DNA of 64,000 nt from Hanleya hanleyi (lineage: Eukaryota; Mollusca; Polyplacophora; Lepidopleurida; Hanleyidae): assembly GCA_036873755.1 (NCBI GenBank), contig JAVTVY010047868.1:62001-126000 (forward strand), in the 5' to 3' direction. This document shows positions 32,940 through 44,224 of the stretch, one piece after another; the first letter of the stretch is position 1, and every line of letters starts with the position of its first letter. The notes beneath the pieces are model-generated. The model did not search any database and was not told the DNA's origin. It saw only the letters and a list, made by a program, of their open reading frames with translations. The position numbers and the translations under genes were made by a program.

Positions 32940-34973
32940 ATATTTCATATAATTTTAATATCTCTGACCAAGATCCAGTTTTCTTGTCTAAGTATACATA
33001 CACTACTTATTACCTTCTCTGGATATGGTGCAGTGAATCGCGATCTTTGGACCAGAGCTTGGTAATAAAGTGTGTGTTCAGGAATAGTCAAACACATCCT
33101 CATACAGAATATTCTACAAACTAATCCTGTTATCGTTTAGCGTTCATCCATTTCGCTCTGCCAACAATTAAAACGTTCATCAGTCACAATGTTACAATGT
33201 AGTTTTAAGTTGTATCTTGCCCTACCTGGATTTTCCATTGTGCCTTGGTCACATATGTCACCCCTATCGGGGGCATCAGATCCAACAGAATACTGATATT
33301 CCTCATTTCCATTTAATTATTATCTCTCTGCGTCGGACATTTGCTGTAAAACTATTTCCGGATCAGGGCTCTCCGCCATTTTAAACAGATAAATTAATTT
33401 CTATGATTATCAGAAATAAATTTTCCACTCTCCCTGGGTTACAGTATACTACCACACTTATACCCGTGGCTGTTCGAATCGTGGGATATTAGTTTACGCT
33501 TAATATCCCACTTCTGACAACAGCGCGAATCTAATGCGTGCTCTCTTTAAAATCATACTGGGTATTTCTGTGGCCTGCCAAGGTTCCAACTATATACTTT
33601 ATATTTCACGTTTTGTCCAACCAGCTTTGGTACCCGGAACTGTATAGTTCAACTCTTTGTACCGGTACATCAAATATGCTGCTGATCGTGACGAAAGTAA
33701 CAAGCGCTGGATGAGCGAAAGACCCCCGTCGAGGCAACAGGGTCAGTAGGGGAATAGTACATCACTGAATAACATAGGGCCGGATGCCAAGCTCAATTTT
33801 GCATTTGTTGGACGTTAACTTCACCAATGGTAATTAACCTGAGATTGAGGGTTCCCCACTAGCATGTCCAGCTAGGGATGTGGAAGTCACATTCCCCGCA
33901 AATATTATTTCTTTGATTTCACGTGCTTGAAATATTGGGGTATGGAATAAAGTATGGAACCTGGAATACTGCTTGAGGCATTAGGCCCCTTCCCACCCAC
34001 ACCTCCCCTTGAGAGGACGCCCCCACCCAAATCAACACGTTAGCGGCAGAAATGAGACCCTGTGTGCCTAGTTTTACCAACTTGCTTGTGATTTTATGCT
34101 ATAGGCCCTACACATCAACACTTCATATTTTGTATGTGTGCAGTATAGCATCCTCATTGACAGAATCCTCTACAAAACACATCTTATTTTACCGACAATC
34201 CGTTCTGATCTGTCTGAGCATCATGTGATGATTCAATGAGCTCGGAATAATTTTGTATACTGGTGTTACAGGTCACCTTCACCATAATGTATCAATTACC
34301 ATGGACTTGTACATGTATCACATTCATATTGAATGGTGATGGCTGATGAGAATATTGCCCATATGGAACAAATGGCTGGATTCCAGCGAATAAAAAGTTC
34401 ATGCTAATCCTAACCAACATACAATTAATAATACTATCAAATAATTATGTATATTCCTTGTCGACATCAATATAATACAGACAGTATTATAACTGAATCA
34501 TGGTAACAGATATTCAAGGGTATATATGTCTACACAAAACTGAAGGAGACCCATGATGCGTATTATATTATGTTGTAAAACTTCACTTGCTAATCTCGAT
34601 TATGTTGCTTATTGTGAAAATAAATGAAGTTATGAAAATAAATTAAGTATGATTGCCCATTACCCTCAACTTAGAAATATCTTCAGCAGCTAAAGTTAAG
34701 CCAATCATAACAATATATAACACCATGGTATTGTTGTAATATCACGCAGGTATTGATCTTTGATTAAGAATGTAATGAGATACATATACCTGTTCTTTGT
34801 GTTATTCTGTATGCAGTTCATTCTGTATGTATTTTATACATGTACATATACCAGAAGTGGAATTGAAATTTGAATAAAATAATCAAAATATGTTCGGTTT
34901 TTACCTCTACTCAGGAAATGAAGTATTTGTTTCTAGAAGCTAAATCATGTCAGACACATTCAAGCCCTCACCT
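32940..34973 (+). repeat. 2-kb duplicated block, copy 2
   Basis: Matches 19629-21683. It is flanked by an identical 19-bp direct repeat, CCTGGTCAAGGGAGATAAT, at 32923-32941 and 34971-34989, which copy 1 lacks. This suggests that copy 2 is the inserted one. There is no poly(A) tail or inverted end. Confidence 0.88.
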
Positions 34974-34989
34974 GGTCAAGGGAGATAAT

Positions 34990-37180
34990 TTTGTTTAAAA
35001 AAAAACCCCAAAACAAGTATAGATCCACACTGGCGCAGACCAGAAAGTTTTATGACCTTTGATGATATTTGTGGAGCATGCTGCAGGACATCAACTTTCG
35101 TGAATCTGATATTATCCACACAATCCCATTCTACATGATATTTTTGCCATAGCACCGATAAACTAGATCCCTTCATTTATGTGGTCTAGATCCAGGTTTT
35201 GTAAAAGTTAGATCCAATTATTCTGAGAGAAGGAATGAAGTCCGGCATGGTTGTTTTAAGTTAGAACTGGGCATCCTTGAAAATCTCTGACCGATTGACA
35301 CATGTATCACTCTGCCGGTGGTCATTACATGCGTAATGTTTATTTCCTGAGGAATCAGCTGATATCCAATGTGGGGGGGGGGGCTTGTGGCCAATCACTG
35401 ACTCTGATTTTCACCACCTCTGTCATTCCACACCTTTCTGACACAGCTGAACCAATCAATAGTCTGTTTTGGTTTTTCCATTTCATCCAGTACATCCATT
35501 GTGTAACAGTCCTGTTGCATCTGATATCAGAAGTGCTAACCCTGCAAGTTGGAATCAATTGTATACATATTTAATATCAAAACTCCCTTCATTGAAAATG
35601 TTTATGGCCTTCATTATATTTCATTCTTTCGTCATACACAACAAGATGAAAATCCATCATACCAGTTCGCACCTTTCATACGTGTACTTAATAGAACTGG
35701 AACCTGACCATGTTACAAGAATTTGCAAAAGTATGAAATGAGAAATGAGTACTATGAGAACTTAATCCAATCTATGAGTGATCAATAATATGAATTCTGA
35801 AGAACGATGATGGATCTTGACCACTGGTTGGATTGGAGTTCATGTTAGTGGCATGAGCATGATAATAATCCAGTATATCATAATCTAGAACAGGATTGTT
35901 TATATCAGTAACTTCTCTATGGAGCAATATTTTGACAAACGAAAATTAGATCACAAAAGAGAATATGTATACTGTGTTTGAGGACTATTTCTGCCTCCCC
36001 AATGGAAGGTGAAATTTGAACGAATGGTCTGTGTTGTCAGTGTGGCTGAAGTCCCCCTTGCAAAGACAAGAAAATTTTCTACGTAATTTATTATTTATTG
36101 ATATATTTATTGATTTTCTTTTTGTCTAATTGTCTTATGTTCAAGTCATTTGGCATCGGTAAAACCTGAAATGTATATCATGATCTCCTTATTCCATCTA
36201 GTGATACTGTCTGTTTGGGTCCAGATCACGGGGCTGAACAAAGCATGAGAAATGTGATCGTATGGCAAATAAATGCCCAGTGGTATGTCCAGGGCTTAAA
36301 ACTATATAAAAAAAAAGAATTGGGAAAGGTTCCATCCATGCTATCAGTCAAAAATCTCAATAATGTAGGCCTACATGTGAAATGTAGACACTCTTTTGTT
36401 TCAGCTACAATTCAGAATAAGTTTTCAGAATATTATCAGGTTTTAACAAGCAAATTATTCTTCATCAACAAGTGTCACAGCACACAATGTGGATGTCACT
36501 AAACTGTTAGGATAAATGAAAAGAAAATATGTATATTATTTATCAGCTTTATTAAATAAGTTTACAGACTCACGCAGGTAGATCAATTTGGTGCTTCTGC
36601 AAAATCAAACCATTATTCAACTGCCAAATGCCAAGATAAATAGCCCCCCCCCGGAAATATAATTTATCAGCAAAATTTAGAATAACTGTTTTTAAACAAC
36701 CAGGCTGGTGGATATCATCAACTGAAAGAAAACAAGTATCAGTAAAATCAGGGCATCGTCGATTGTGCTGTTGTCTTCCAGTCAGTCAGTCAGTTTGATA
36801 TGCAACAACAACAACTTAGACTATTTGGTTGGCTTCGACATAAGTCATCAGCCGACAAATACTTTACGATATATAGAAATGACGGGTGGTGTACTATGAA
36901 TCATTGAGTTGTAATGACATCAAATGGCGACAATAAACTTACCAGAAAAACGGCAAAAAATCGCATTGTCCGGTGAATGGGAGGTGGAACCCGACTACAG
37001 AAGCAAGGCCCACTAGTACTGCCATGCATTGCAATGGGGAACCCCATTATTTCAATTGTGTCCAACAAAAGTGCCTCAACATTTCGTCGGGAACCATGAC
37101 AATCCCTATTGGAAATCGTATGAGTCGTGGGTTCCCCATATGACAATTATTTGGCGGGAGATTTCACGTTGCGCTCCTAG
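34990..37180. other. no recognisable gene
   Basis: AT-rich sequence with a poly-G run at 35373-35383 and a C run at 36645-36653. Open frames at 35302-35741 and 36215-36502 show no family motif and no matching splice structure. The minus-strand 81-residue frame at 36901-37146 is also unrecognised. Confidence 0.5.
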
Positions 37181-37213
37181 ACCTCCGTCTGATCGACGGA
37201 GGTAAAAAAAAAA
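37181..37213 (+). repeat. hairpin followed by ten A
   Basis: ACCTCCGTCTGATCGACGGAGGT has 9-bp arms around a short loop, then A10. It looks like an intrinsic terminator read on the wrong strand. In an animal genome it is more likely the end of an inserted repeat. Confidence 0.6.
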
Positions 37214-37400
37214 TTACTGATGTATTTGTGTTCATTTCCTCTATTCCATGCCACATCCAGATTATTACCATCACAAATATAAATCAAGACCTAAGTGAAT
37301 TCAAAGGAGAGCAAGGTTCATATATCGATAATGTACCAATATACTATATGATCAAGTATCATAACATAGTGATTCTCATTCAATCCAGTACTAATTATAT

Positions 37401-37457
37401 TTGGACATTCTTTAATGGACGATGGCTGAATATTGAATGTTGGACTAGACGCTTGCA
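37401..37457 (+). repeat. family B tail fragment
   Basis: TTCTTTAATGGACGATGGCT through GGACTAGACGCTTGCA. It is the last 55 bp of family B with a changed final base. Confidence 0.75.
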
Positions 37458-38937
37458 TAATGAATCCTTACTGGAAGTAGACTACCCTTACAATGATACA
37501 GCTGGCATAGTTGTAAGTGGGAGATAGCTATTGTGCTGGTAGTCTAAATATAGTCGCATGGAATATAATAAGCGGGTAAACACTTTTCTATAGTACCGGT
37601 AAGTCAAATGAATACTGGTATATGAAAACATGTAGTTCATTTTATTAGTATATGACCGGGATTAGAGTAAATCTCCGACTGCATGTGATAGCCCATCCGT
37701 ACCTGACAAAACCCAGTAACAATCTGGTTCAATCTCCCCTTCACAGCTGTTAATATTGCCTTTAATCACGTGCCCATGATTAGCCAATCAAAATACGATA
37801 TCTTCGCTCGGGCATTCAATTGTAAATATATAATTATCTAGCAATAATCGTGGAGAGCTAAATAGAAGGAACGTAATAGCTAGAGTTCAATTTTATTGTG
37901 AAGAACGCAATAAAAACTGTTCCGACACTTCAGACTTGGGCGAGCAAAAATCGAGCATGCTTAACAACATTCTGTCAAAAGGTATGGTTTATAGTAAACT
38001 TGGAAACGTTTTTATCATGGAATAATATGTCATAATAAATTACACTTCAATTAATTTAACGATCCGCCCCTATAATCAAAATGTCGTGGAACAGTGGCAG
38101 TATATTTCACTTCGTGCGTATGGAAATATTCACAAAATATTACGTATTTTACGTCATTTCACCACAATATCAGTAAATCTAGCAACAGAACCAGATTTAA
38201 TCACGTATGTACAGTTCTTGTGCTAAAGTCTCAATAATTACGTAATAATCGTTTTGGATTCATGTCAACTCCAAAGTAGGCCATGTGATGTAGACGTACA
38301 AAAAACATCATGGGCGAGAGCAGAGCCGAATCATGTCGTGTAGGGGTAACACGAAGTTACGAAGGGCCGTCTACATAATTGTCCGCCAAGGATAAAGTCA
38401 CAGCAGATAAGAGTTCGTTTTAATCTCATTCAGGATCGTCAGTTCTTTACACAGTTCAAGTTCTGAGCAAAAGGTGTTGTCATGTAACAACAACAACAAC
38501 AACAACGTAGTGTAATATTTGTCCCTGCACTGGGAAGCCACAAATAAATCAATGATATACAGGTACGTATATTCGACGATAACAACGTTAGACGATGGGA
38601 TCCAACGCGAAAATTTGAGAAAGTAATCTTCAATGAGTTCACCAGTGAAAAATAATTTGACAGTAACTAACTAGCAATAGATCATAGACTACCGTACTGT
38701 ATGTGCTACGTGCAAAACCTAGAAAAATGTTCACAATCAAACGGCTATATTCATACTCGACCAAACAAGCTTAACACTGTTCACTAATTTATTAGATAAA
38801 TGTATCTCAACTGGGGAACTTATTGTTACTTGTGTCTCATTTCGCTTAGCCCTGGGCTAGAGGCAATAGAAAAGATAGATATTTGAGATTTCGGTCGATA
38901 CTTGATGTAAGAATGCATTGTCCATTGTTCATTGTAC
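37458..38937. other. no recognisable gene
   Basis: Apart from (AAC)n at 38486-38506 and a scrap of the family A/B shared module at 38834-38866 (CGCTTAGCCCTGGGCTAGAG), nothing supportable is seen. Confidence 0.5.
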
Positions 38938-39372
38938 ATATCGCATGCTGATAGCAAAATACAAGTTTAGCGTGCAAGATCTATGACGTCACGTTCCGTA
39001 ACTTGTGTTTAATTCCGCTTAGCCCATGTATTAAAAGATCCTCATAGTGTTCATACGAACAGCCACAATCAAAGTGTGACAGAAATACATCATATTTAAG
39101 ATAATGATTTTACAACGAAAATCATATGGGTTGAGATTACTGATCAGCGATACAAATTTGATATTTTTAGAACATCACGATGTCTTGCCCGCATCATTGA
39201 AAACTGTTGCCTGCTTTTCTCTTGGAGGAAACCAGCCTATTTTTATCTATACCATGATTCATTCTTTTAATTTTGTGCTAATGCTAATATATGAATTAGG
39301 TCTTTAGATCATGGACGCAGAAATTCTTTAATGGACGACGGTTGAATATTGAATGACGGACCAAAGGCTTGT
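38938..39372 (+). repeat. family B (Penelope-like) 3' tail with the end of the RT frame
   Basis: Begins ATATCGCATGCTGATAGCAA, the same sequence as codons near the C-terminus of the reverse transcriptase at 58250. It continues through the shared module to AGGCTTGTA. Confidence 0.85.
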
Positions 39373-40008
39373 ATTTATCCACATAAACTCGAGGTTTTCA
39401 AATATACGGGTTCAGAGTCTTTCAAAAAGCCCTTGTATTCTCTGCACAGTGGATCTTCACCAAGCCTTGTATTCGTTTATGGGGATTTAAAGTGCGAGAT
39501 TATCAGAGCTGTTCTGTGTGGTGTTCTATTTGTGCCAATTTGATCTCGGGCGTCGACTTGCAAAAATTAATGCGATATCATCCAACATAATCTTTTACAA
39601 TGTTAAAGAGATAGGCCAAAACTCGCCGTCGTGTTTCAAAAGTCGACGTCGCCTTTTCGCCTATCTCTTAGCATTGTAAAAGTCGACGCGCGACGGAGAG
39701 GGCGACGTCGGCTTTCAAAACGCGACGTCGAATTTCGCGTCGCGCGTCGTGCGTCGCCTTTTTGAAGAATCAAAACTCGACGCGCGACGGAAAAAGTCGA
39801 CGTCGCGTTTAAAAAGCGACGTCGCCCTCTCCGTCGCGCGTCGTGTTTTATAATGTTAAAGAGATAGGCCAAAACTCGACGTCGTGTTTCAAAAGTCGAC
39901 GTCGATTTTTGTCCTATCTCCTAACATTGTAAAAGTCGACGCGCGACGGAGAGGGCGACGTCGCCTTTCAAAACGCGACGTCGACTTAATTAGTTTTTCT
40001 CTGTTTTC

Positions 40009-40265
40009 CAGTCGTTACTGTTACTCCTGCAAAACTGTTACTTACATAAGCTTTTGGTTCATTATTGGAAACTTGAATTTGTTTTACGTATTAGTCCGGC
40101 GAAATATGAATACATTGACAAGCTAATAGATGCGTATTGTCCTCGCGATGAAGGGGTGTGCATTTTGTGGAACACAGGTACCAGTGTTCGAAAATTAATC
40201 AGCAATATAACATATCTGACAGCGAAACAAATAAATTATGTGGTACATAGTCTCCATGTATGTTA
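40009..40265 (+). other. exon-like open frame in the foldback centre
   Basis: A good acceptor tract (TTTTTCTCTGTTTTCCAG) precedes an open frame of about 85 codons: FVLRISPAKYEYIDKLIDAY, then CPRDEGVCILWNTG and TAKQINYVVHSLHVC, ending in TAA. The codon pattern looks protein-like, but I know no family. It could be a terminal exon captured by the element, or the remains of its own transposase gene. Confidence 0.4.
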
Positions 40266-40359
40266 AATATCTTGCCATTCTTGCTTTGTTGCAGTAAATT
40301 CTCAGCAAATTACCAACACCGGTCAAAAGCTACAAGGATCGGAAATCGCAGATGTGAAC

Positions 40360-40580
40360 ATTTTTGACAGAACAAGACTATATGATACGATACAATACAA
40401 TAAAATGCAAAAGAATACCATACATTACAATACAATATATTACAATTCAACATATTACAACTCATTACAACTCATTACAAAACAATACAACTCTAAACAA
40501 TACCATACCATACAGTACGGTGAAATATACCATAATACAACACATCACAGTGCAAACACACATACACCTTTACATAAAAG
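40360..40580 (+). repeat. TACAA-rich simple sequence
   Basis: Degenerate runs of ACAATACAA, ATTACAACTC and CATACCATAC. The open frames across it are low complexity and not genes. Confidence 0.85.
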
Positions 40581-41299
40581 AAGAAAGTTAACAAAGATTG
40601 TGAATTTTATATAATACGTTTGTACAACGTATAATGGCAAACTTCAATTGATAATTTGATTGATAATTTATTGTGTCTCGTGAACAATAGGGAATACATG
40701 CTCCCCAGACATGCGCACTTTTGTAAACCAAAAGGCGACGCGCGACGACTTTTTAAAAGTCGACGCGCGACGGAAAAAGTCGACGTCGCGTTTTGAAAGG
40801 CGACGTCGCCCTCTCCATCGCGCGTCGCGCGTCGACTTTTACAATGTTAGGAGATAGGGCAAAAGTCGACGTCGACTTTTGAAACACGACGTCGAGTTTT
40901 GGCCTATCTCTTTAACATTATAAAACCCGACGCACGACGCGCGACGGAGAGGGCGACGTCGCCTTTTAAAACGCGACGTCGACTTTTTCCGTCGCGCGTC
41001 GAGTTTTGATTCTTCAAAAAGGCGACGCACGACGCGCGACGCGAAAAGTCGACGTCGCGTTTTGAAAGGCGACGTCGCCCTCTCCGTCGCGCGTCGACTT
41101 TTACAATGCTAAGAGATAGGCCAAAAGGCGACGTCGACTTTTGAAACACGACGTCGAGTTTTGGCCTGTCTCTTTAACATTGTAAAAGTCGACGCGCGAC
41201 GGAAAGGGCGACGTCGCGTTTCAAAACACGACGTCGACTTTTCGCGTCGCAAGTCGACGCGTGAGATCAAATTGGCACAAACAGAACACCATAGTTCTG

Positions 41300-42156
41300 T
41301 ATCCCAACAACTTGAATCGAGCAGAACTAATCAACTGTATCGCATTTGTGGTATTCGGTAGACAAAATAAAACAAACAATCGGTGAATTATTGAATAGCT
41401 GTTCATCTATTTACAACAACAACCCCACTACATCAAAGCTGAAGGTCGTTTGTGTTTCGGAATCAAATGTCATGCAAATTCACATCTGAAAAATGAAATA
41501 TCTTTGTATTTAGTATGTTGATAACGACTCATTTGCTGATAATTTGTTTTTGGAAATGATGTTTTGAACGTTTTTGTACAGATGTAGGAAGAAAGCTGAA
41601 CGGTGCTTCCGCCGACATCTAATTTTGAAAAAAAAATGAAGCTACTAGAGCTAAAGCTCGTAGAATCATGAAACAGAATGTGACGTTCGAGCGGTCAGAA
41701 AACGTCTATCCTTGCGGTGTACACGACACTTGAGGCGGCCTGGGCTCAGGCCCCTGTGACAAATTGTCAGGCTGATGTGAACGCAGTCTCGTATGACTGG
41801 AATTGGCCAACGAGGGAGGAGGTAGGATGGGAGGGACCTGTAGAAACAACCAAGGCAATAATAAAGTAATAATATTGTATTCTGCAATGTACACAGCTCT
41901 GTACGCGCACAATACCTGTAATAAAGATCCCTACTCTAGAGGTAGTTATCGTTAAGTGTTATCTTTATCTTAAGAGAAAGACGAATAATATACACTATAT
42001 ACATGAGACCCTATCTATCACGCGTCACGGCCCAGTCTCGTCCAGACTGGCTCTCGTCGTGGTATGGTACGGCGTCTCGGGTTCCCCTCCGGTCGTAGGC
42101 GTAGCCCCGGACTCTATAGAACGTCTACCGTGTCTAAGATTACACGGCTCAGTTCA
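41300..42156. other. no recognisable gene
   Basis: Sequence between the foldback element and the left Gypsy direct repeat. The short minus-strand frames at 41666-41912 have no family motif. Confidence 0.5.
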
Positions 42157-42224
42157 TCTAAGCGTTATTAATCGTCTCTGGAATCCTCTCCGTATCACTG
42201 CCTCTCCTAGCAGTAGCCCTTCGG

Positions 42225-42560
42225 CGGCATCGGCCCGTACGGCACACCACAGCGTCTTCGGCGGCAGCCCCTTTCGGCTCGGCAGACCTCACGTCTTCGG
42301 CGGCCCGAATTCGGCGGCGACCCCTTTCGGCTCGGCAGACTTCACGTCTTCGGCGGCCCGTCTTCGGCGACCCGTCTTCGGCTCGGCAGACCTCACGTCT
42401 TCGGCGGCCCGAATTCGGCGGCGCTCCCTTTCGGCTCGGCAGACTTCACGTCTTCGGCGGCCCGTCTTCGGCGACCCGTCTTCGGCTCGGCAGACCTCAC
42501 GTCTTCGGCGGCCCGATTTCGGCGACCCGATTTCGGCGACCCGTCTTCGGCCCTCACGGC
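42225..42560 (+). repeat. TTCGGC-rich tandem array inside the LTR
   Basis: Units of about 60-70 bp such as CTTCGGCGGCCCG(A/T)..TTCGGCG and TTTCGGCTCGGCAGAC(C/T)TCACG repeat four to five times. The same array is in the other LTR at 49495-49820 with slightly different unit counts. Confidence 0.9.
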
Positions 42561-43488
42561 GTTGACCCAAGGATGAGTTAATAGGCTCAGATTGTCTGCA
42601 TATATATGTGGTAATAATGCCCTGGTCTCGGGGGTGTATTATTACCTTACAGTGTAATGTCAATTAATATCAATGATTTGTAATAGAATTCAAAGACTTG
42701 CGACAAAGCATAATTCGAGCCCATCCAATATGTACAGTGGATGTAAGCTTGTGTTATCAGTTACTCCTAGCCGAGGCCTGTGAGTAACTAGTGTAGGTGA
42801 GTGTGATTAGATCTATTCCGTCCCGAAGGCTGACGATCTTGTATGTGAGCAAGTATATGTAATCATGTAAAATGGTATCCGTGTGATGGGCTGCAGTGTG
42901 GGATATTTGGTGCTCTGTATTTCCCGTTGATGGACATCTCGTCTTCAGATACTGTGCGTGTTAGTATCTTATCCCCGTCTGGCGGTTCGTCTCGTCATCA
43001 GATGCTGTGCGTGTTAGTATCTATTATCCCCAAGCTATGGCTTAGCTCTCGGCTTTCCAACCCTTCGGCGGATGGTTCGGCGCTGTTTCGGCAGTCAATT
43101 CGGCACTTTCGGCACATTCGGCGCATTTGCGGCGATCCTGTCTCTGTGCTCTCCCGCATGATGTTTACCCGCCGATTGTCTGAGACAGAATCCCGAACGT
43201 CCATTCTCTGCGTCTTATATAGGCTCTGGCTCCCAGAATCCATTGCGCGCCCAAACATGGCAGCCCCCATAAAGCGAAAGTATAGACTCAGGCGGTGTTG
43301 GATTTCGTGTCAGATCAACAGAGTTCGACTTCTCTCGCCCGGTTTCGATGCAAGATGCGTGTCAGGGATATTTACACGTCCCTCGCTGAAAGTTTCAGCG
43401 CACAGTTAATACAGGTAAGTCGAATATCCATCATTGTCGGTCCATTCACAATGCTATTTAGAATGTCAGCGTAGAACGAAAATGACAT

Positions 43489-43949
43489 ATCGCATGCTGA
43501 TAGCAAAGTACGAACGTAGCGTGCAAGATCTATGGCGCTACGTTTCGTAACTTGTGTCTAATTCCGCTTAACCCGGGGCTAGGGGCCGTATGAACACATG
43601 TACTTCAATATCCTCATGGTGCTCATATGAACAGTCACAATCAAAGCGTGACTGAGATACATCTTTTTTGGATAACGACTCTAAAACGAATATTACGGAT
43701 TAAGAATACTGATCAGCGATACGGATTTGATATTTTTGGAACATCATGATGTCTTGCCGGCATCATTGAAAACTGTTGACCGCTTCTCTCTTGCAGGAAA
43801 CAAGCCTATGTTTATGTATACTATGATTATCTTTTTGAATTTGGTGCTAATACTGTTATATGGAAAATGGAATAGGTCTTTGGATTATGGACGCGGATAT
43901 TCTCTAATGGACGACGGCTGGATTATGAATGACGGACTAGACGCTTGTA
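43489..43949 (+). mobile_element. family B (Penelope-like) tail nested in the Gypsy LTR
   Basis: The LTR sequence AATGACAT / TTCTCCAGGTCACGG is continuous at 50563-50577 but is interrupted here by 461 bp from ATCGCATGCTGATAGCAAAG to GACGCTTGTA. The insertion is therefore younger than the LTR and has clean boundaries. Confidence 0.9.
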
Positions 43950-44224
43950 ATTCTCCAGGTCACGGGCATTTTCGTCACACTACCCACGCCTTCGAAAACA
44001 CGACGCCCTCGTCGTGGAGCTCGACACAGCTACCAATCACAGGTGAGTAGAATGAATACGCAGTCCTTTCTCCGAAAGTGTAGATAGTCCACAGTATAAT
44101 AACAAAAGCTTCAATACGGTAGAATTACATCAGACGTTCCTCCCAGCGGTCTGCTGGGTCGTCACTGAAGGAGGAGACATCAGGTCCCTGCTTCACGGCA
44201 CTGACCAAACACTGCCGAATTGCA

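Larger units (their letters stand above)
39517..41293. mobile_element. foldback element with long inverted arms made of CGACG/GTCGAC words
   Basis: The terminal 30 bp are inverted copies (left TGTGGTGTTCTATTTGTGCC; the right end is the reverse complement with few changes). GTTCTG stands just outside both ends (39511-39516 and 41294-41299), a likely 6-bp target duplication. The arms (39545-39990 and 40725-41270) are arrays of CG-rich words such as CGACGTCG and GTCGACGCGCGACGG, punctuated by A or T runs and by repeats of GAGATAGGCCAAAA or its complement. The CpG density is far above the flanks. The centre (39990-40725) holds an exon-like piece and a TACAA-rich run. This is the plan of a foldback transposon. 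I do not recognise the family. Confidence 0.85.
42157..43981 (-). repeat. left direct repeat (3' LTR) of the Gypsy element
   Basis: Matches 49439-50597 except for two differences. It keeps about 190 bp (42553-42744) that the right copy lacks, and it contains a nested family B tail at 43489-43949. A TATATATG word on the minus strand lies near 42600. The tandem TTCGGC-rich array is at 42225-42560. Confidence 0.8.

Noticed and set aside
40354..40614. Open frames rich in Tyr, Asn and Thr in the foldback centre.
   Set aside because: They translate the TACAA-type simple repeat on alternative phases; there is no family motif.
42059..42565. 168-residue frame through the Gypsy LTR.
   Set aside because: It is an open phase through the TTCGGC array, repeated in the other LTR, on the strand opposite to the element's genes.
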